Below, in pieces: positions 45,801 to 55,088 of a DNA stretch of 64,000 bases. Under the pieces are notes generated by a model. The model had not been told where the DNA came from, did not search any database, and worked only from the letters and a program-made list of their open reading frames with translations. Numbering within the stretch: position 1 is the stretch's first letter; every line of letters begins with the position of its first letter. The position numbers and the translations under genes were made by a program. Origin of the DNA: Microplitis mediator (Eukaryota; Arthropoda; Insecta; Hymenoptera; Braconidae); NCBI RefSeq assembly GCF_029852145.1, contig NC_079971.1:15898667-15962666 (forward strand), in the 5' to 3' direction.

Positions 45801-46635
45801 TTCTCTCAGGATGTCCAGTGTTGGGAAGATGAATCGCAGCAACGATGCTCCATAGGAAACAGTACTCATCATAGTTTTCTATGTTGAGTACAGCTCGTTT
45901 CATTTGAATATCTCGAGGAAGCCTCACAAATGTTAAACTTCCTCCTTGCAGAGGTGTGTATTTTGACATTGTTACAACCAGGTTGGTTATCTCCGTCAAA
46001 CTCCACCCGGAATCCTTCTGATTAAATTCTTCCACTTTGTTCAACATTTTATTGTATACAAAGTCCGTATACCACTCAGCGAGAGATGTTGCAGGTAAAA
46101 TCGCCCGACTCTTGGTGTTAAAGGATTTAACTTCTTCTTCGATCGATGTATTTTTTTTAAATTTACAAAAAAGTTCGACGTTCACTTTGACACCTGCAAC
46201 GTTTTCCAGCATTTCTTGGATTTTATCCAATATAATGTCTCTAGACACATTTAAAAAATCTCTCAAGTCAGTGTGAGATCGGTTAATTATTGATCCTGTT
46301 TTAATGTTATTCCAAAAAGCGTTCTCGAGGTCTTGCCATTTAATAGATGGATTATTTACACTTAAATCACCACCTGCTACCTGCCCACTTAATTGTAGAA
46401 ACTGATTACTATACCAACAAAGAACTGCAATGTTTGCTTGTACACTTCGTCGAACGTGAACAGTAGTATTAGGATCTGTTAAGATTGTATTAAAATAGTC
46501 TATTGTATCATTACAAACACTGTAACACCTCTGGCATTGCTCTTCATCCACCACCTCTGATTGCAAATCATTATATGACTGTGCTACCGTATTCACTAAG
46601 CCATGGAGAGCTTTAATTAAACCTCGTTGAGACAT
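42838..46635 (-). CDS. Protein-primed DNA polymerase B (Polinton pPolB)
   Basis: 1265 residues, ATG start. Exonuclease motifs: VVYADLECTLE (about 455) and the GYDSHFI region (about 593). Polymerase motif A is YYDVNNLYGAAM (about 840), motif B region is MNNAVFGKTM (about 997) and motif C is YTDTDS (about 1092). Between the exonuclease motifs is an endonuclease-VII-like zinc module (CHICERS ... DHCHFTGNYRG, about 543). A C2HC-type finger starts CDRCLNHF (about 400). The N-terminal ~400 residues are the usual place for a terminal-protein-like region. All catalytic motifs are intact. It replicates the element using a protein primer at its inverted repeats. Confidence 0.96.
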   Translation of the reverse strand: MSQRGLIKALHGLVNTVAQSYNDLQSEVVDEEQCQRCYSVCNDTIDYFNTILTDPNTTVHVRRSVQANIAVLCWYSNQFLQLSGQVAGGDLSVNNPSIKWQDLENAFWNNIKTGSIINRSHTDLRDFLNVSRDIILDKIQEMLENVAGVKVNVELFCKFKKNTSIEEEVKSFNTKSRAILPATSLAEWYTDFVYNKMLNKVEEFNQKDSGWSLTEITNLVVTMSKYTPLQGGSLTFVRLPRDIQMKRAVLNIENYDEYCFLWSIVAAIHLPNTGHPERTSAYPHYSAVLEYTGIKFPMTLNQIPKFERLNDLTINVYGIESHFTKKKSEKSIIIPLYLSKYCKANRKTVHLLMLQSNVNLNMKSNEYKDYDPIYHFALIKDLSRLVKSQISASHCKLFFCDRCLNHFKLEKSFEDHIKDCFALNKVYMTFPTEENKILKFKNYHYKDTVPFVVYADLECTLEPQDNDNFDKHIPHSIAFYRFCSYNNNLSKFELNRSQTCIEWFVKKLECLALEVESYLKNPVAMKPLSRQQKESHEQATVCHICERSITSATDKCYDHCHFTGNYRGPAHLSCNINYRASHTIPVVFHNLSGYDSHFIIKSLSTIFEGKITLLPINKERYISFTKYVENTSVCLRFIDSFRFMASSLDKLASNLNDCDKQITQQHYSDPEKFKLVTRKGVFPYEYVTGIDKLNDKQLPDQDSFYSKLSDDSVSDNDYALAQLVWNKFDIKTLGEYSDLYLKTDVLLLADIFQNFRHNCMATYSLDPLHYYTAPGLAFDAMLKYTNVELELFTDPEMMLFIEKGIRGGVSQCTNRYAAANNRYMGSSFDPNKAESYLMYYDVNNLYGAAMSMPLPKGSFEWVYPPEDLTFDVDNVDQFLNDINSVGYVLEVDLHYPQELHDLHKDLPLCPEHFSPPGSKYTKLSTTLYDKKNYVIHYKNLKQCLDLGLKLTKIHRVLKFEQSPWLKSYIDKNTDCRKAAKNEFEKDFYKLMNNAVFGKTMENVRKYKEIHIVTRWTGRYGAADYICKPNFHSLTIFDENIIIVELKAAKVRFDKPIYVGFCILDLSKTYIYDFHYNYVKHNFANEESKLMYTDTDSLIYHFIVPDIYEIIKRDIDKFDTSDYPPDNVYNIPLVNKKVLGLMKDENNGKIMTEFTGLRAKLYAFKIHNEDQVKKRAKGVKRPTLRTITFEDFKRCLNDHVNLSKEQYVIKSNKHNVSTIVQNKIALSWEDDKRQLLLNSTDTVPWGYEVSRDGIMTIPRPNKRRKM

Positions 46636-47626
46636 TTTTTTTTTTTTTTAATTGTTTGATAAAACACTGTATATTAAAAATTCCTGATCACAAACACTAG
46701 TGGATCGGGAATAGATGTTTTATATAAAACTTAAGATGTGTTCACATAAAGATTTACACTTCAACTGTAAATTAAGTAAATTCTCACAAGCTATTTAAGC
46801 TTTCGACTATAGGTGGAATGTCATCAACGTTTCTGAGTATTCAAAACGAGGAATACACAGAGGGTAAAAAAAGTTTTATAAGTATGTTATAAGTTTATAA
46901 GTTATAAAAATAATTTACTTGGGTGGTATAGATTAAAAGAAAAGTATATATTATCGATCGTTTGAGATTTAAAACAGAGAGTATAAATACATAATAAATT
47001 TAAGAATTATGAGTATTGCATATCGATGCTAGCACAGATCTCATTAAGCAGTGTAATAAAAAATTGTTTACTTCCGGTGATAGAGTGATCGATGACAGGT
47101 CGGTGTTACTAAAATTTATTTACTTGGGTGGTACAGATTAAAAAACGGATATATAAATAACATCAACGATCTTTTTGAGATTTAAAACAGAGAGTAATAA
47201 ATTTATGAGTATCAAATATCGATGCTAGTACAGATCTCATTAAGAGGTGTGATAAAAATTGTTTACTTCCGGTGATCGATGACAGATATAATAAATTACA
47301 TAGAAGAGTGTTATAAAAAATTATTTAATTGGGTGGTATAAAGTATAGAACTTACATATGAAATTTAAAACAGAGAGTTAAATAAATAATGCGACTGCGA
47401 GTATCAAATATCGATGACAGTACAGATCTCATTAAGCGGTGTAATAAAAATTATTTATGTTAAAGTGTTGAGCATATTAAAAATTACATAGAAGAGTGTT
47501 ACATATCAATAACATCATCAATGGTTTAAAATTTAAATAAAAAAAGATCTCTGGAATTTTTTTTATTGAGAGAGGTTTAATAAATTATAGAATTAATATA
47601 TGAATTGAGGTATCAAATATAAGATT

Positions 47627-47666
<40 letters not shown>

Positions 47667-48548
47667 GATTTGGATCATAAGAAAAATGTTTATGTTGGGT
47701 AGATGGTACAAAAAAAAATATTCGAGAATATATGTACCATATGTAATTTAATATATATTTACTTAAGATCGTGAGATCGATAATATCTTTTAGGAAAGGT
47801 ATATGTAAAAAAAGAAATAAATGAGGTTACTAAAGATGGGTAAAACTGTTAATCTATGGATAATACAGATTTAGTATTGATTTTTTTCAGATAGATGGCA
47901 GAGTTAACATGATTCCCTATTTTATCGACATTTTCAAAAAATTTTCAAATATATCTTTTAAATATAAATTTTTAATTATTATGGAAAAAGTGAATTTTTT
48001 CAGACAAATAGGATAAGACAAATTAAATTATTAGAGTTAATTTCATAGAAGATGATATAGGTTTTAGTAAAAAAGTCTTGCAGCATAGAGTTATATGTAT
48101 TATTCCAAGTTAAAGTGAGACACCCATATCTATCACTACATGTTAGAGCGAGATGCTCTATGGGTGTTTCTTACACATGCGAACGTTTTATGGGTTTGTT
48201 TATTAATTTTTGATACTCGACTGGGATTTCATTGATCTCTCATTATACAAAGTTCATAGATCGTGAAACAGTCGATGACAGTTGAAGTGAGAGTATAAAA
48301 AAAATTTCAATCAGTTTTTTAAATTATTTCGAGAAAAAAATATACAGTGGGTGTTTTTTTTAAGGGTTTATGAACAATTTTGATATTATTTTTTAGAAAA
48401 TATACAGTGAAGTGTTTTATGAACTATTTTTGGATATTATTTTTTAAAAAATATACAGTGAAGTGTTTTTATGAACTATTTTTCAAATTATAACTTGGAG
48501 GATTTTTTTTGAGAAGCTTTCTTATTACTACGGAAGAAAATATTTAAG
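46636..48548. other. Main non-coding region of the Polinton with tandem repeats
   Basis: About 1.9 kb between the divergent starts of the polymerase and the first modular gene. It holds a three-copy array of a ~205-bp unit (46917-47520), a (TA)n tract (47631-47664), an inverted repeat around CACCCATA/TATGGGTG (48120-48172), and about three copies of a ~55-bp AT-rich unit (48338-48500). No conserved open frame is seen. Possible roles are promoters, replication or packaging signals, or a non-coding RNA. Confidence 0.6.
46917..47520. repeat. Three tandem copies of a ~205-bp repeat
   Basis: The word GGGTGGTA recurs at 46921, 47126 and 47331, exactly 205 bp apart. Each copy then has ATTTAAAACAGAGAGT, an ATATCGATG word, ACAGATCTCATTAAG, and in the first two TTGTTTACTTCCGGTGAT. 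The third copy is more diverged at its end. There is no coding frame through the array. Confidence 0.75.
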
Positions 48549-48629
48549 GTGAGTTAGTTAGCAGTAACTCTTTGTATCATAAAGTGAAGGATATTTTTTT
48601 ATATGAAAAAAATTTATAAAATTCCGTAG

Positions 48630-49504
48630 ATGGGTAACACATTTAGTTATGACATGATCATTCCCCTCCGGTGGATTAGGTTTCCAAGGTTGATAGATGG
48701 AGTCATGAACTTAATAGCTGATGCTTTGGAAAGGGCTGTTCGTCAAGGAAATAATTTGGATGGAACGTTATTCCGAATGGAAGGACTAATAGCTGAATTA
48801 AACATTCAGCATAATGATCTTTGTTGGTGGTTCCGTATCCCATATATCGATGCTGATAGAACCGATCCGCGGTTCTACTATAATGCCACTCGCGATCCAT
48901 TCTTGGGAATCTGGCGCGGGGTGCTTACTAAATTAAAAAACCCTGGTCCTTCAGGTATTATTTTTTACACCTTATCGTTTATATATAATACTTTTTTCGT
49001 TATTGCTTTTTTTTATTTATTACAGAGAATCATTTAGATGATTATTGCATGCGATATGCAGTGTTGTTCCCAAAACACTGGGTTGAAAATTTTTCAGTGG
49101 AAGAGGTGAGGCATTATATTGAGCCTCAGCTGTGGGATAAAGTGTCAGCCAATGAGCCTATCAAGGATTCCACCGTCACCTTCTTTGGTGAGGAGGCGTC
49201 CTTAGAAATAAATGATGAAAGGGTTGCGTGGCACTTTAGGCTCATAGACGGATCGCAGGATTCCAGGGATTATTTAATCACCTATGATTTTATACCACCA
49301 TTGTTCTATGTATTAGATAGGGCAATATCTGAGCGGGAACATGAAGAGTTCCATAACCGTGTTGTTGATGCGGTCACAGAGCAAGAACTTTATTGTTCTG
49401 AGGACGAGAATGCGAGTACTGTAATCCTCTCAGATCTGGAGGATGCAAATAATGTTGATGATGATGCTGATACAGTAATCCTCTCAGATCCAGAGGATGT
49501 GTAA
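48630..49504 (+). CDS. Two-module spliced Polinton gene of unknown function (copy 1)
   Basis: Exon 48630-48954 and exon 49026-49504 join across a 71-bp intron (GTATTA donor, TTATTACAG acceptor, phase 1) to give 267 residues. A leader intron with GTGAGT donor (48549) and TAG acceptor abuts the ATG. Each exon encodes one copy of a module: an aromatic start, a IIP..W or LFP..W motif, a helical middle, then F-x-G...L-x-I and a final LCWWFR or VAWHFR. The protein ends in an acidic tail with two VILSD-type repeats. The paralogue 600 bp downstream has the same structure. I do not recognise the fold or family. Confidence 0.72.
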
Positions 49505-49996
49505 CCCGTTTATTTTTTTAAGTTTTTATTATAAATCAAAAATTACGGAAAAACAAATATCATTATTATATTATTATATTATTTTTGTAATGTTAATAAA
49601 ATTTTTTCTTTTGTATGTATGTATGGGTTTGAAACTGATTTTTTTTTAAAGATAGATTTTCAAATATTTTTTTTTAACGTTATTCTTATTTTTAACGATA
49701 TTTTAAAAAAATTTTTGAGAAAATACTTTAACATGTGGCTCGTCCGACTCGTGCTTGTTGGAGTGCGTACCCCATGGGGGGGCTAATATTTTCTATGTCT
49801 ATCTTTCTTGTGCATGTGTTTCATTGGATATGTTTTGATTTTTCACACTTGTTGACAAAACGATGAATGCTCTCATTGAGCTATGCTGTTTAAGCTTATA
49901 TAGTTCAGAACTATTTCAACAGTTGAAGAGTCAAGTGAAAATAAATTTTTCTGTTCAGTTGTTTAAAAATTATTCTCGTTTTTTTTCTTTATTGAA
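49505..49996. promoter_or_regulatory. Intergenic region with a probable promoter for modular gene copy 2
   Basis: AT-rich 3' sequence with possible polyadenylation signals (AATAAA near 49595) is followed by a TATA-like TTATATAG at about 49895 and an exon-like leader that ends at a GTAAGT donor (49997). No other gene is seen. Confidence 0.4.
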
Positions 49997-50109
49997 GTAA
50001 GTATACGTCATGCTATCTTCTTAAAATAATTATTATGTATTCATTAATTACTGTGTATATTAATTAGTTTATTGTTTCTGCAGAGAGATTATTTTTTATA
50101 ATCATCAAA

Positions 50110-50854
50110 ATGGGTAATGGTGTTTCATATGGATACATCATCCCTAACGAGTGGGTTGTTGAGGCCATCGGTATCGTCTGGCGGATATTACTTCCAGCCC
50201 TTCGAGATTTAGTGGCAAACAGTCGACAATTTAATGGGGTGTCTTTCACGCTGAATGGTGTTACGACAGAACTCAGGATTTGGAATGCTCGCCTGTGCTG
50301 GTGGTTTGCGCGACCACTTGATTCGGTACCATCACCTCACACTTACAGGTTCAGCCCCAACCTGTTATCTGAACAGTTTCCTGATTTCGAGTCGAGGTTT
50401 AACATCGAACCTGCCCCGTTCAGTTTGGTGGATATTGTAAATGGTAAGATTCTTTCTTTAATTTTTTAGATGTTTTAAAGTTTTCATAACAGTGTTATCA
50501 TTTTTTTTTTTTCTAGATTTGGTGCTGCTGAACTTTACTTACAGCATCATAATGCCGCAAAGCTGGGTAGATGATGGTCTGCTGGATTACATTCCTGGTC
50601 GGATAAATGCAGTCGTGCAAGAGGATGACGATCCAGATGACGCAGTTTTCACGCTTGGTGGAAGAACCGTTCAGCTGGGGATATTTCCGGAAGCATTGTG
50701 TTGGTACTTCCGAGATATCGAGGATCCAGACGCGGTATATTTTGTAAGCGAGAATCACCAAACTCAAGGACCTGTGGCTAATAACGGACCACCCCAGATT
50801 CATTGGTACACCGAAGAGAGTGATGATGAAGGGGTCGATATTGATTCAGATTAA
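50110..50854 (+). CDS. Two-module spliced Polinton gene of unknown function (copy 2)
   Basis: Exons 50110-50443 and 50517-50854 join across a 73-bp intron (GTAAGA donor, TTCTAG acceptor, phase 1) into 223 residues. A leader intron 49997-50083 (GTAAGT, CTGCAG) precedes the ATG. Exon 1 has SYGYIIPNEW and ARLCWWFARP, exon 2 has YSIIMPQSW and ALCWYFRD, the same module as in the upstream gene. The C terminus is acidic (EESDDEGVDIDSD). Start MGN.xSY is shared with copy 1. Unspliced reading gives truncated frames, so splicing is well supported by conserved intron position and phase. Function unknown. Confidence 0.72.
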
Positions 50855-51763
50855 TATATATTATTTCTATTTAAATATTTTTTATGAGATAAGTTTCTTT
50901 TAAATTTTTTATATATTATATTTTTATATTTTTTTAACTATTAGTTTTTAAAATTTTTTTATTTTTATTACTGTTAGTTTATATTTTTTTAACTATTAGT
51001 TTTTAAAATTTTGTTTTTAATTTTATTACTCTTAGTTTATATTTTTGAATTTTAGTTTCTAAGATAGTATTGAAATAAATTTTTTTATAAATGCTTTTTT
51101 TTTTTTTTTGCTTAATAAATGACAAAAAACTGAATTTAGGTTTTTGAATTTTTGAATTTTTTCAATATAAGGTTGTATTATTATATTTTTTCTAATTATA
51201 GTCCTAATTATGATCTAAATTACTATTTTAATTTTTTCTTTATAAAATTACAAATATAGTTAGAAAAAAGTTGTTTTAAAATTTCTACTATTTTTTTATT
51301 CAAGGTAATTATTTTTTGTATTATCTTAATAATATTAGAATATTCCTAGCACTCTACGCATGCGTCAACATCAACCATCTTAGAAGACTTATATGTTAAG
51401 TGCTTACCCTCCCTACTTTCTCATATGAATTTTCTTGCTCTCGAAAACTTTCTGGTGCGCAGGCGTCTTCGATCATACTACTTTTTTATGTGGAAATAGA
51501 ATTTCTTACTTACCCTAAGATGTTGAATGTTTTACGAGATGGTAACTTGGTTCGTGTATTACCATATTGAATTTTTATCTTAAGTGTATGATGGTAAGGT
51601 TAACTTGAGATAAAGAAATTTTTAATAAGACTGATTTAAAATATTTAAATAATGGAAATTTTCCTATGTTTATTATATTCACAATGGTTATAAAAGATAT
51701 ATGGGATAAAATATATATGATAAATATATAGGAAATTTACATTTAAAGTCTTGGTATCTGGAT
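50855..51763. other. AT-rich non-coding stretch in the Polinton
   Basis: Very A/T-rich sequence with repeated TTTTTAACTATTAGTTTTTAAAAT-like words (about 50930-51060, two to three copies). No supported gene. It separates the second modular gene from the convergent OB-fold candidate. Confidence 0.4.
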
Positions 51764-52030
51764 TTATACTGGAACTGGAGGTTGTTGAGATATAAATTCA
51801 AATTTGTTGTACTGGGTCCCAAGAAATTTGAGATAAAGCGAGTCTTCAGCTGCCATTTCACACAGGCCTTTAAACTTCCCTTCGTCACCCACGAGTTCAT
51901 TGTTTGTCCGGGTTGGAAAATAGATAGAGAATTCATTGTTAAGATGGGCAATGACTTTGGATCCGTACTTTGTGTTTATTTTTTTGATCTCGGTTATTTG
52001 ATATAATTTATCCACTTCCAATTCTTGCAT
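51764..52030 (-). CDS. Small OB-fold-like (ssDNA-binding) candidate
   Basis: 88 residues from ATG 52030. The core LEVDKLYQITEIKKINTKYG then KVIAHLNNEFSIYFP has the strand pattern of a small OB-fold single-stranded-DNA-binding protein recurrent in Polinton-like elements, in my recollection. The frame is open further upstream but has no ATG; a leader intron is likely (GTAAGT donor at 52184, CTCAG acceptor ending 52078), so the first in-frame AUG of the spliced message is at 52030. It is the last gene before the right repeat and would fit a role in replication. Confidence 0.55.
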   Translation of the reverse strand: MQELEVDKLYQITEIKKINTKYGSKVIAHLNNEFSIYFPTRTNNELVGDEGKFKGLCEMAAEDSLYLKFLGTQYNKFEFISQQPPVPV

Positions 52031-52280
52031 TTTTTTGTTTGGTAAAATGTTTGCTAAACAATTGACTTCATTGATAGCTGAGAGGTCGAATTTGCACACC
52101 AAAAATAGATAAAGGAGAACATGGTTTAAAAATAATATGTAAGAAGTATCGGTGTATGTTTGAGTAATAAGAAATAGTACTTACTTTTGGAATAGATTTG
52201 TAGATACACTTAAAACTTGAAAATAAATGCACTTGTATTATGCACTTTTGTAAGAACAACGGTAGTTTTTGATTCAAAAA

Positions 52281-52978
52281 ACTTGAGCAGACTGATGCAT
52301 ATGGCCGCTAGAGTCACCCACTCAACTCTTTATTTCCCCACCTAGTTGCCGAAAAACGAGTTCGGACTTGTCGTATGACGTAAAAAGATGATGTAATCGG
52401 GTGAAAAAAACACCATTGCGCAGGTTTATATTCCCCCACTTGGTCTGAAATATGAGCTTAGTAACGGTAATCGACGCAGAAGATGATGTCATCGAAGCAT
52501 TCGCGCAGCTTCATTCTCCCCCACTATCGAGTTACTCGCTAAAACAGAGTGGTGGGGGAAGAACTGAACCACGAGATGGCAGGGACTTGGGGGCTTCTCG
52601 CAAGTGCTCGTGCTACACCCTGTTTCAATATATAAAGAATCCGAATGATCATATATAAATACATGTCATGCTATTATCAGAGCTGGTACACGATAAGGTA
52701 CCAGCTCTGATCATAGTGTGGCAGTATTTTTCGTCAAACACATGATAATTTACTGCTGGTCGATAAAATCTTACCTAGAGTCGGTATCAGCAACAGTCAA
52801 TAAAGATAATTCCTACTTTACCGACCGGGGGGGGGGGGGTGACTTACCCACCTCAGATATGTACAAATTACCGACCGCAGATATGGTACATTACCAACAG
52901 GTGGTATCGGCGACAGTCGGTAAGGAAGAGTACTGCGTTATCGGGGGGGGGGGGGTGAACTCCCCCTGTCTCACTACT
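52281..52978. repeat. Right terminal inverted repeat of the Polinton
   Basis: Inverted copy of 33200-33902, ending TCACTACT at 52978, followed by the target duplication TAGACA. It carries the same hairpin (about 52675-52712) and G runs of slightly different length (52828-52840, 52943-52955). Confidence 0.93.
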
Positions 52979-52984
52979 TAGACA

Positions 52985-55088
52985 CTTGACGCAATATTTC
53001 TTTCGTTACTGATAATTTATTTTACTTATTGTTTTTATTTTTATTACGTTAATTTATTAATTAATATTATTTAACAATTTTATCCATTAATTAATTAAAT
53101 TTTATCAGACTTCTCGCGTCTGTTGACTTAATAACTCAATTATTTATCAGTCTCTGTATAAATTTAAATTATTCATATCGATTAACTTAATTAGTGTCCT
53201 TAATTTTATTTATTGATTCTAATTAATTTTATTTAATTTAACGCGGACTCGATCACGAAATTTCTGGCGTGGGCTCGCACAATGGGCCTAGAAATTTCTA
53301 CGACGCAATTGTTATGTCCGGGTTTAATTAATTAATAATAATTAAGTATTGGAAATGGTCGCGTGGGCCTCAAGTGGGAGGCACCGGGCAAACAGGGTGA
53401 TTTTCCTAGAGGATTAGCTTTAGGTTTTATTTTTATTGTGAGAACTCGAACGATCAACCCCGTGGGGGCTTCTCTGTGTATTCGATGCAGAATTTGGATG
53501 CAATCTATTAAAGAATTTGGTAACTTCACCTACCTTTTTTGTTCGCTGCTTACTTGTAAGTTGGTCTTTGTAGCCTTTGGACTGCAAACTTCTGGGTACG
53601 GCTTCTGTTGGTCCCTGGTCGAAAGATGAATTGGTTCAGGAAGAAGGGATGCGGTTCTTAATACTAGAAATAATCTAATATGCAGATTTTTCCCAATGAT
53701 GAATGTTTATTCAATATTTCCCTATGGGCTCGCCGTGCTCAGTTCACCAGATGTTAAATTGTTCTTAACACTAAGGTTCTTTTCTTTCACTTAAATCTCT
53801 AAAGATTGCACTTAACTATTAGAACTTAAACTTACAGATTTTACACTTTGAATTTGTTGAGTCTTTAGCTCATATAAGTTCGGTATGAATCCCCGACTCC
53901 AGCAATTCACTCGGACGAGAATCGCTATTTATACACTTAACAATTATTATAAAAATCACCCACGCCTCCTCGTGTTCACGCGAGCGGTACTTCCCGTGTG
54001 GTGATTTTCGGAAATGAAAATATAATTTTAAAAAGAGACAATTTTGAATAGAACTTTAACGGTAACAAGCAACTTGCCACGCCTCCTGGAGCGTAATATC
54101 AAGACGATCTTCCCGTGGGATTTTAAGGTATACTTGACTGTTTAGATTTTATTAATGAAAACGAAACTTATCGGTTTTAAGAGAAATAGAAAATAGAAAA
54201 GAGGGTTGCCTAAACGTAACACGGTTTAGAACTCACGCGAGCTAGCAAGGAAGATACATTAACTTCTCAAGCGTCATAGGCTGCTGCGCCTTGGTGTTCG
54301 TTGTTTTTATCACCTCGGTTCGCGGTTCAGGAGGGAATAATTTAGAATACATAATTGGATGAATTTAGAATACAGTCAAGTGTAATTCCCTGATTGGAGG
54401 AAACGTTGACGACGTGCAACGAGGTGTTGCCCGAAGTTGCTATCCCTAAAATTGTTAACGCTGCACTTTGAAGCGAGCGCGGCAAAGAGGCCCCTTTAAA
54501 TATACGGCAAGCCGGATATAACACAATAATTTCGGCAACCTTTTCATATAGATTAATTGGAAAATCTACCTTCCATTTCGACTGCCGAATGGCCTTTTTA
54601 AAATTATAATGTAGCAGTGAGATTGAACAATCATTCGATTTGCTACAAAATAGAGCTAACAGAATAAGATGATGTGAAATGCAAGGGCTGCTCTATATAA
54701 AAGCTCTTTGGGCTGCAGCTCAGAGCCCCGTGAATAAAAAAAGCTCCTAGCCTCTATTGAAAACGATGGCCAATGTTGCGAATAAAGAAGAAATCTAAAA
54801 TTTCAAAAAGTTCTATTTTCTGGCTGGCAACCCTAACATCATTTGAACAATGGGCATGCGTATCAAACGGAACAAAAAAATCTCCGCATAGTAAAAAATA
54901 TTGCATATCTGTGTTAAAAACAGTTCGTGTTAAATTTTTTGTGTTAATTGTTTTGCGTTAAATACACACATTTCAATGTTTTACTAAAAAAATTTTAATC
55001 GTTCTACTATTTAACATTTTAAAAGTGTTGGTTAATACAGGAATTATAATTATCGCCATTTATTAAGTGTTACTTTTAAATTAACACA
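52985..55088. other. Unassigned intronic stretch right of the Polinton
   Basis: 53230-54540 is GC-richer with repeated use of words like CACGCCTCC (53960, 54077), but no long open frame or known family is seen. It may be an old retroelement into which the Polinton inserted. 54770-55088 is AT-rich. Confidence 0.3.

Larger units (their letters stand above)
33200..52978. mobile_element. Complete Polinton/Maverick (adintovirus-like) element
   Basis: The 19.8-kb element is bounded by long inverted repeats with AG...CT termini and by a perfect 6-bp duplication TAGACA (33194-33199 and 52979-52984), the hallmarks of Polinton integration by an RVE integrase. It carries the full Polinton core: protein-primed polymerase B, integrase, packaging ATPase, adenain-like protease and jelly-roll capsid candidates, plus a phospholipase-domain protein, a fibre-like protein and lineage-specific genes. 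Genes are tightly packed; the main non-coding block is 46636-48548. It sits in an intron of the T-type calcium channel gene. One gene has a premature stop, so this copy may not be fully functional despite its fresh ends. Confidence 0.95.

Noticed and set aside
46917..47520. CRISPR array
   Set aside because: Units of 205 bp in three diverged copies inside an animal Polinton do not have CRISPR repeat-spacer form.
52718..52981. Open frames through the TIR tip with poly-glycine (also 33162-33464)
   Set aside because: They are generated by homopolymer G runs and differ in frame between TIR copies.
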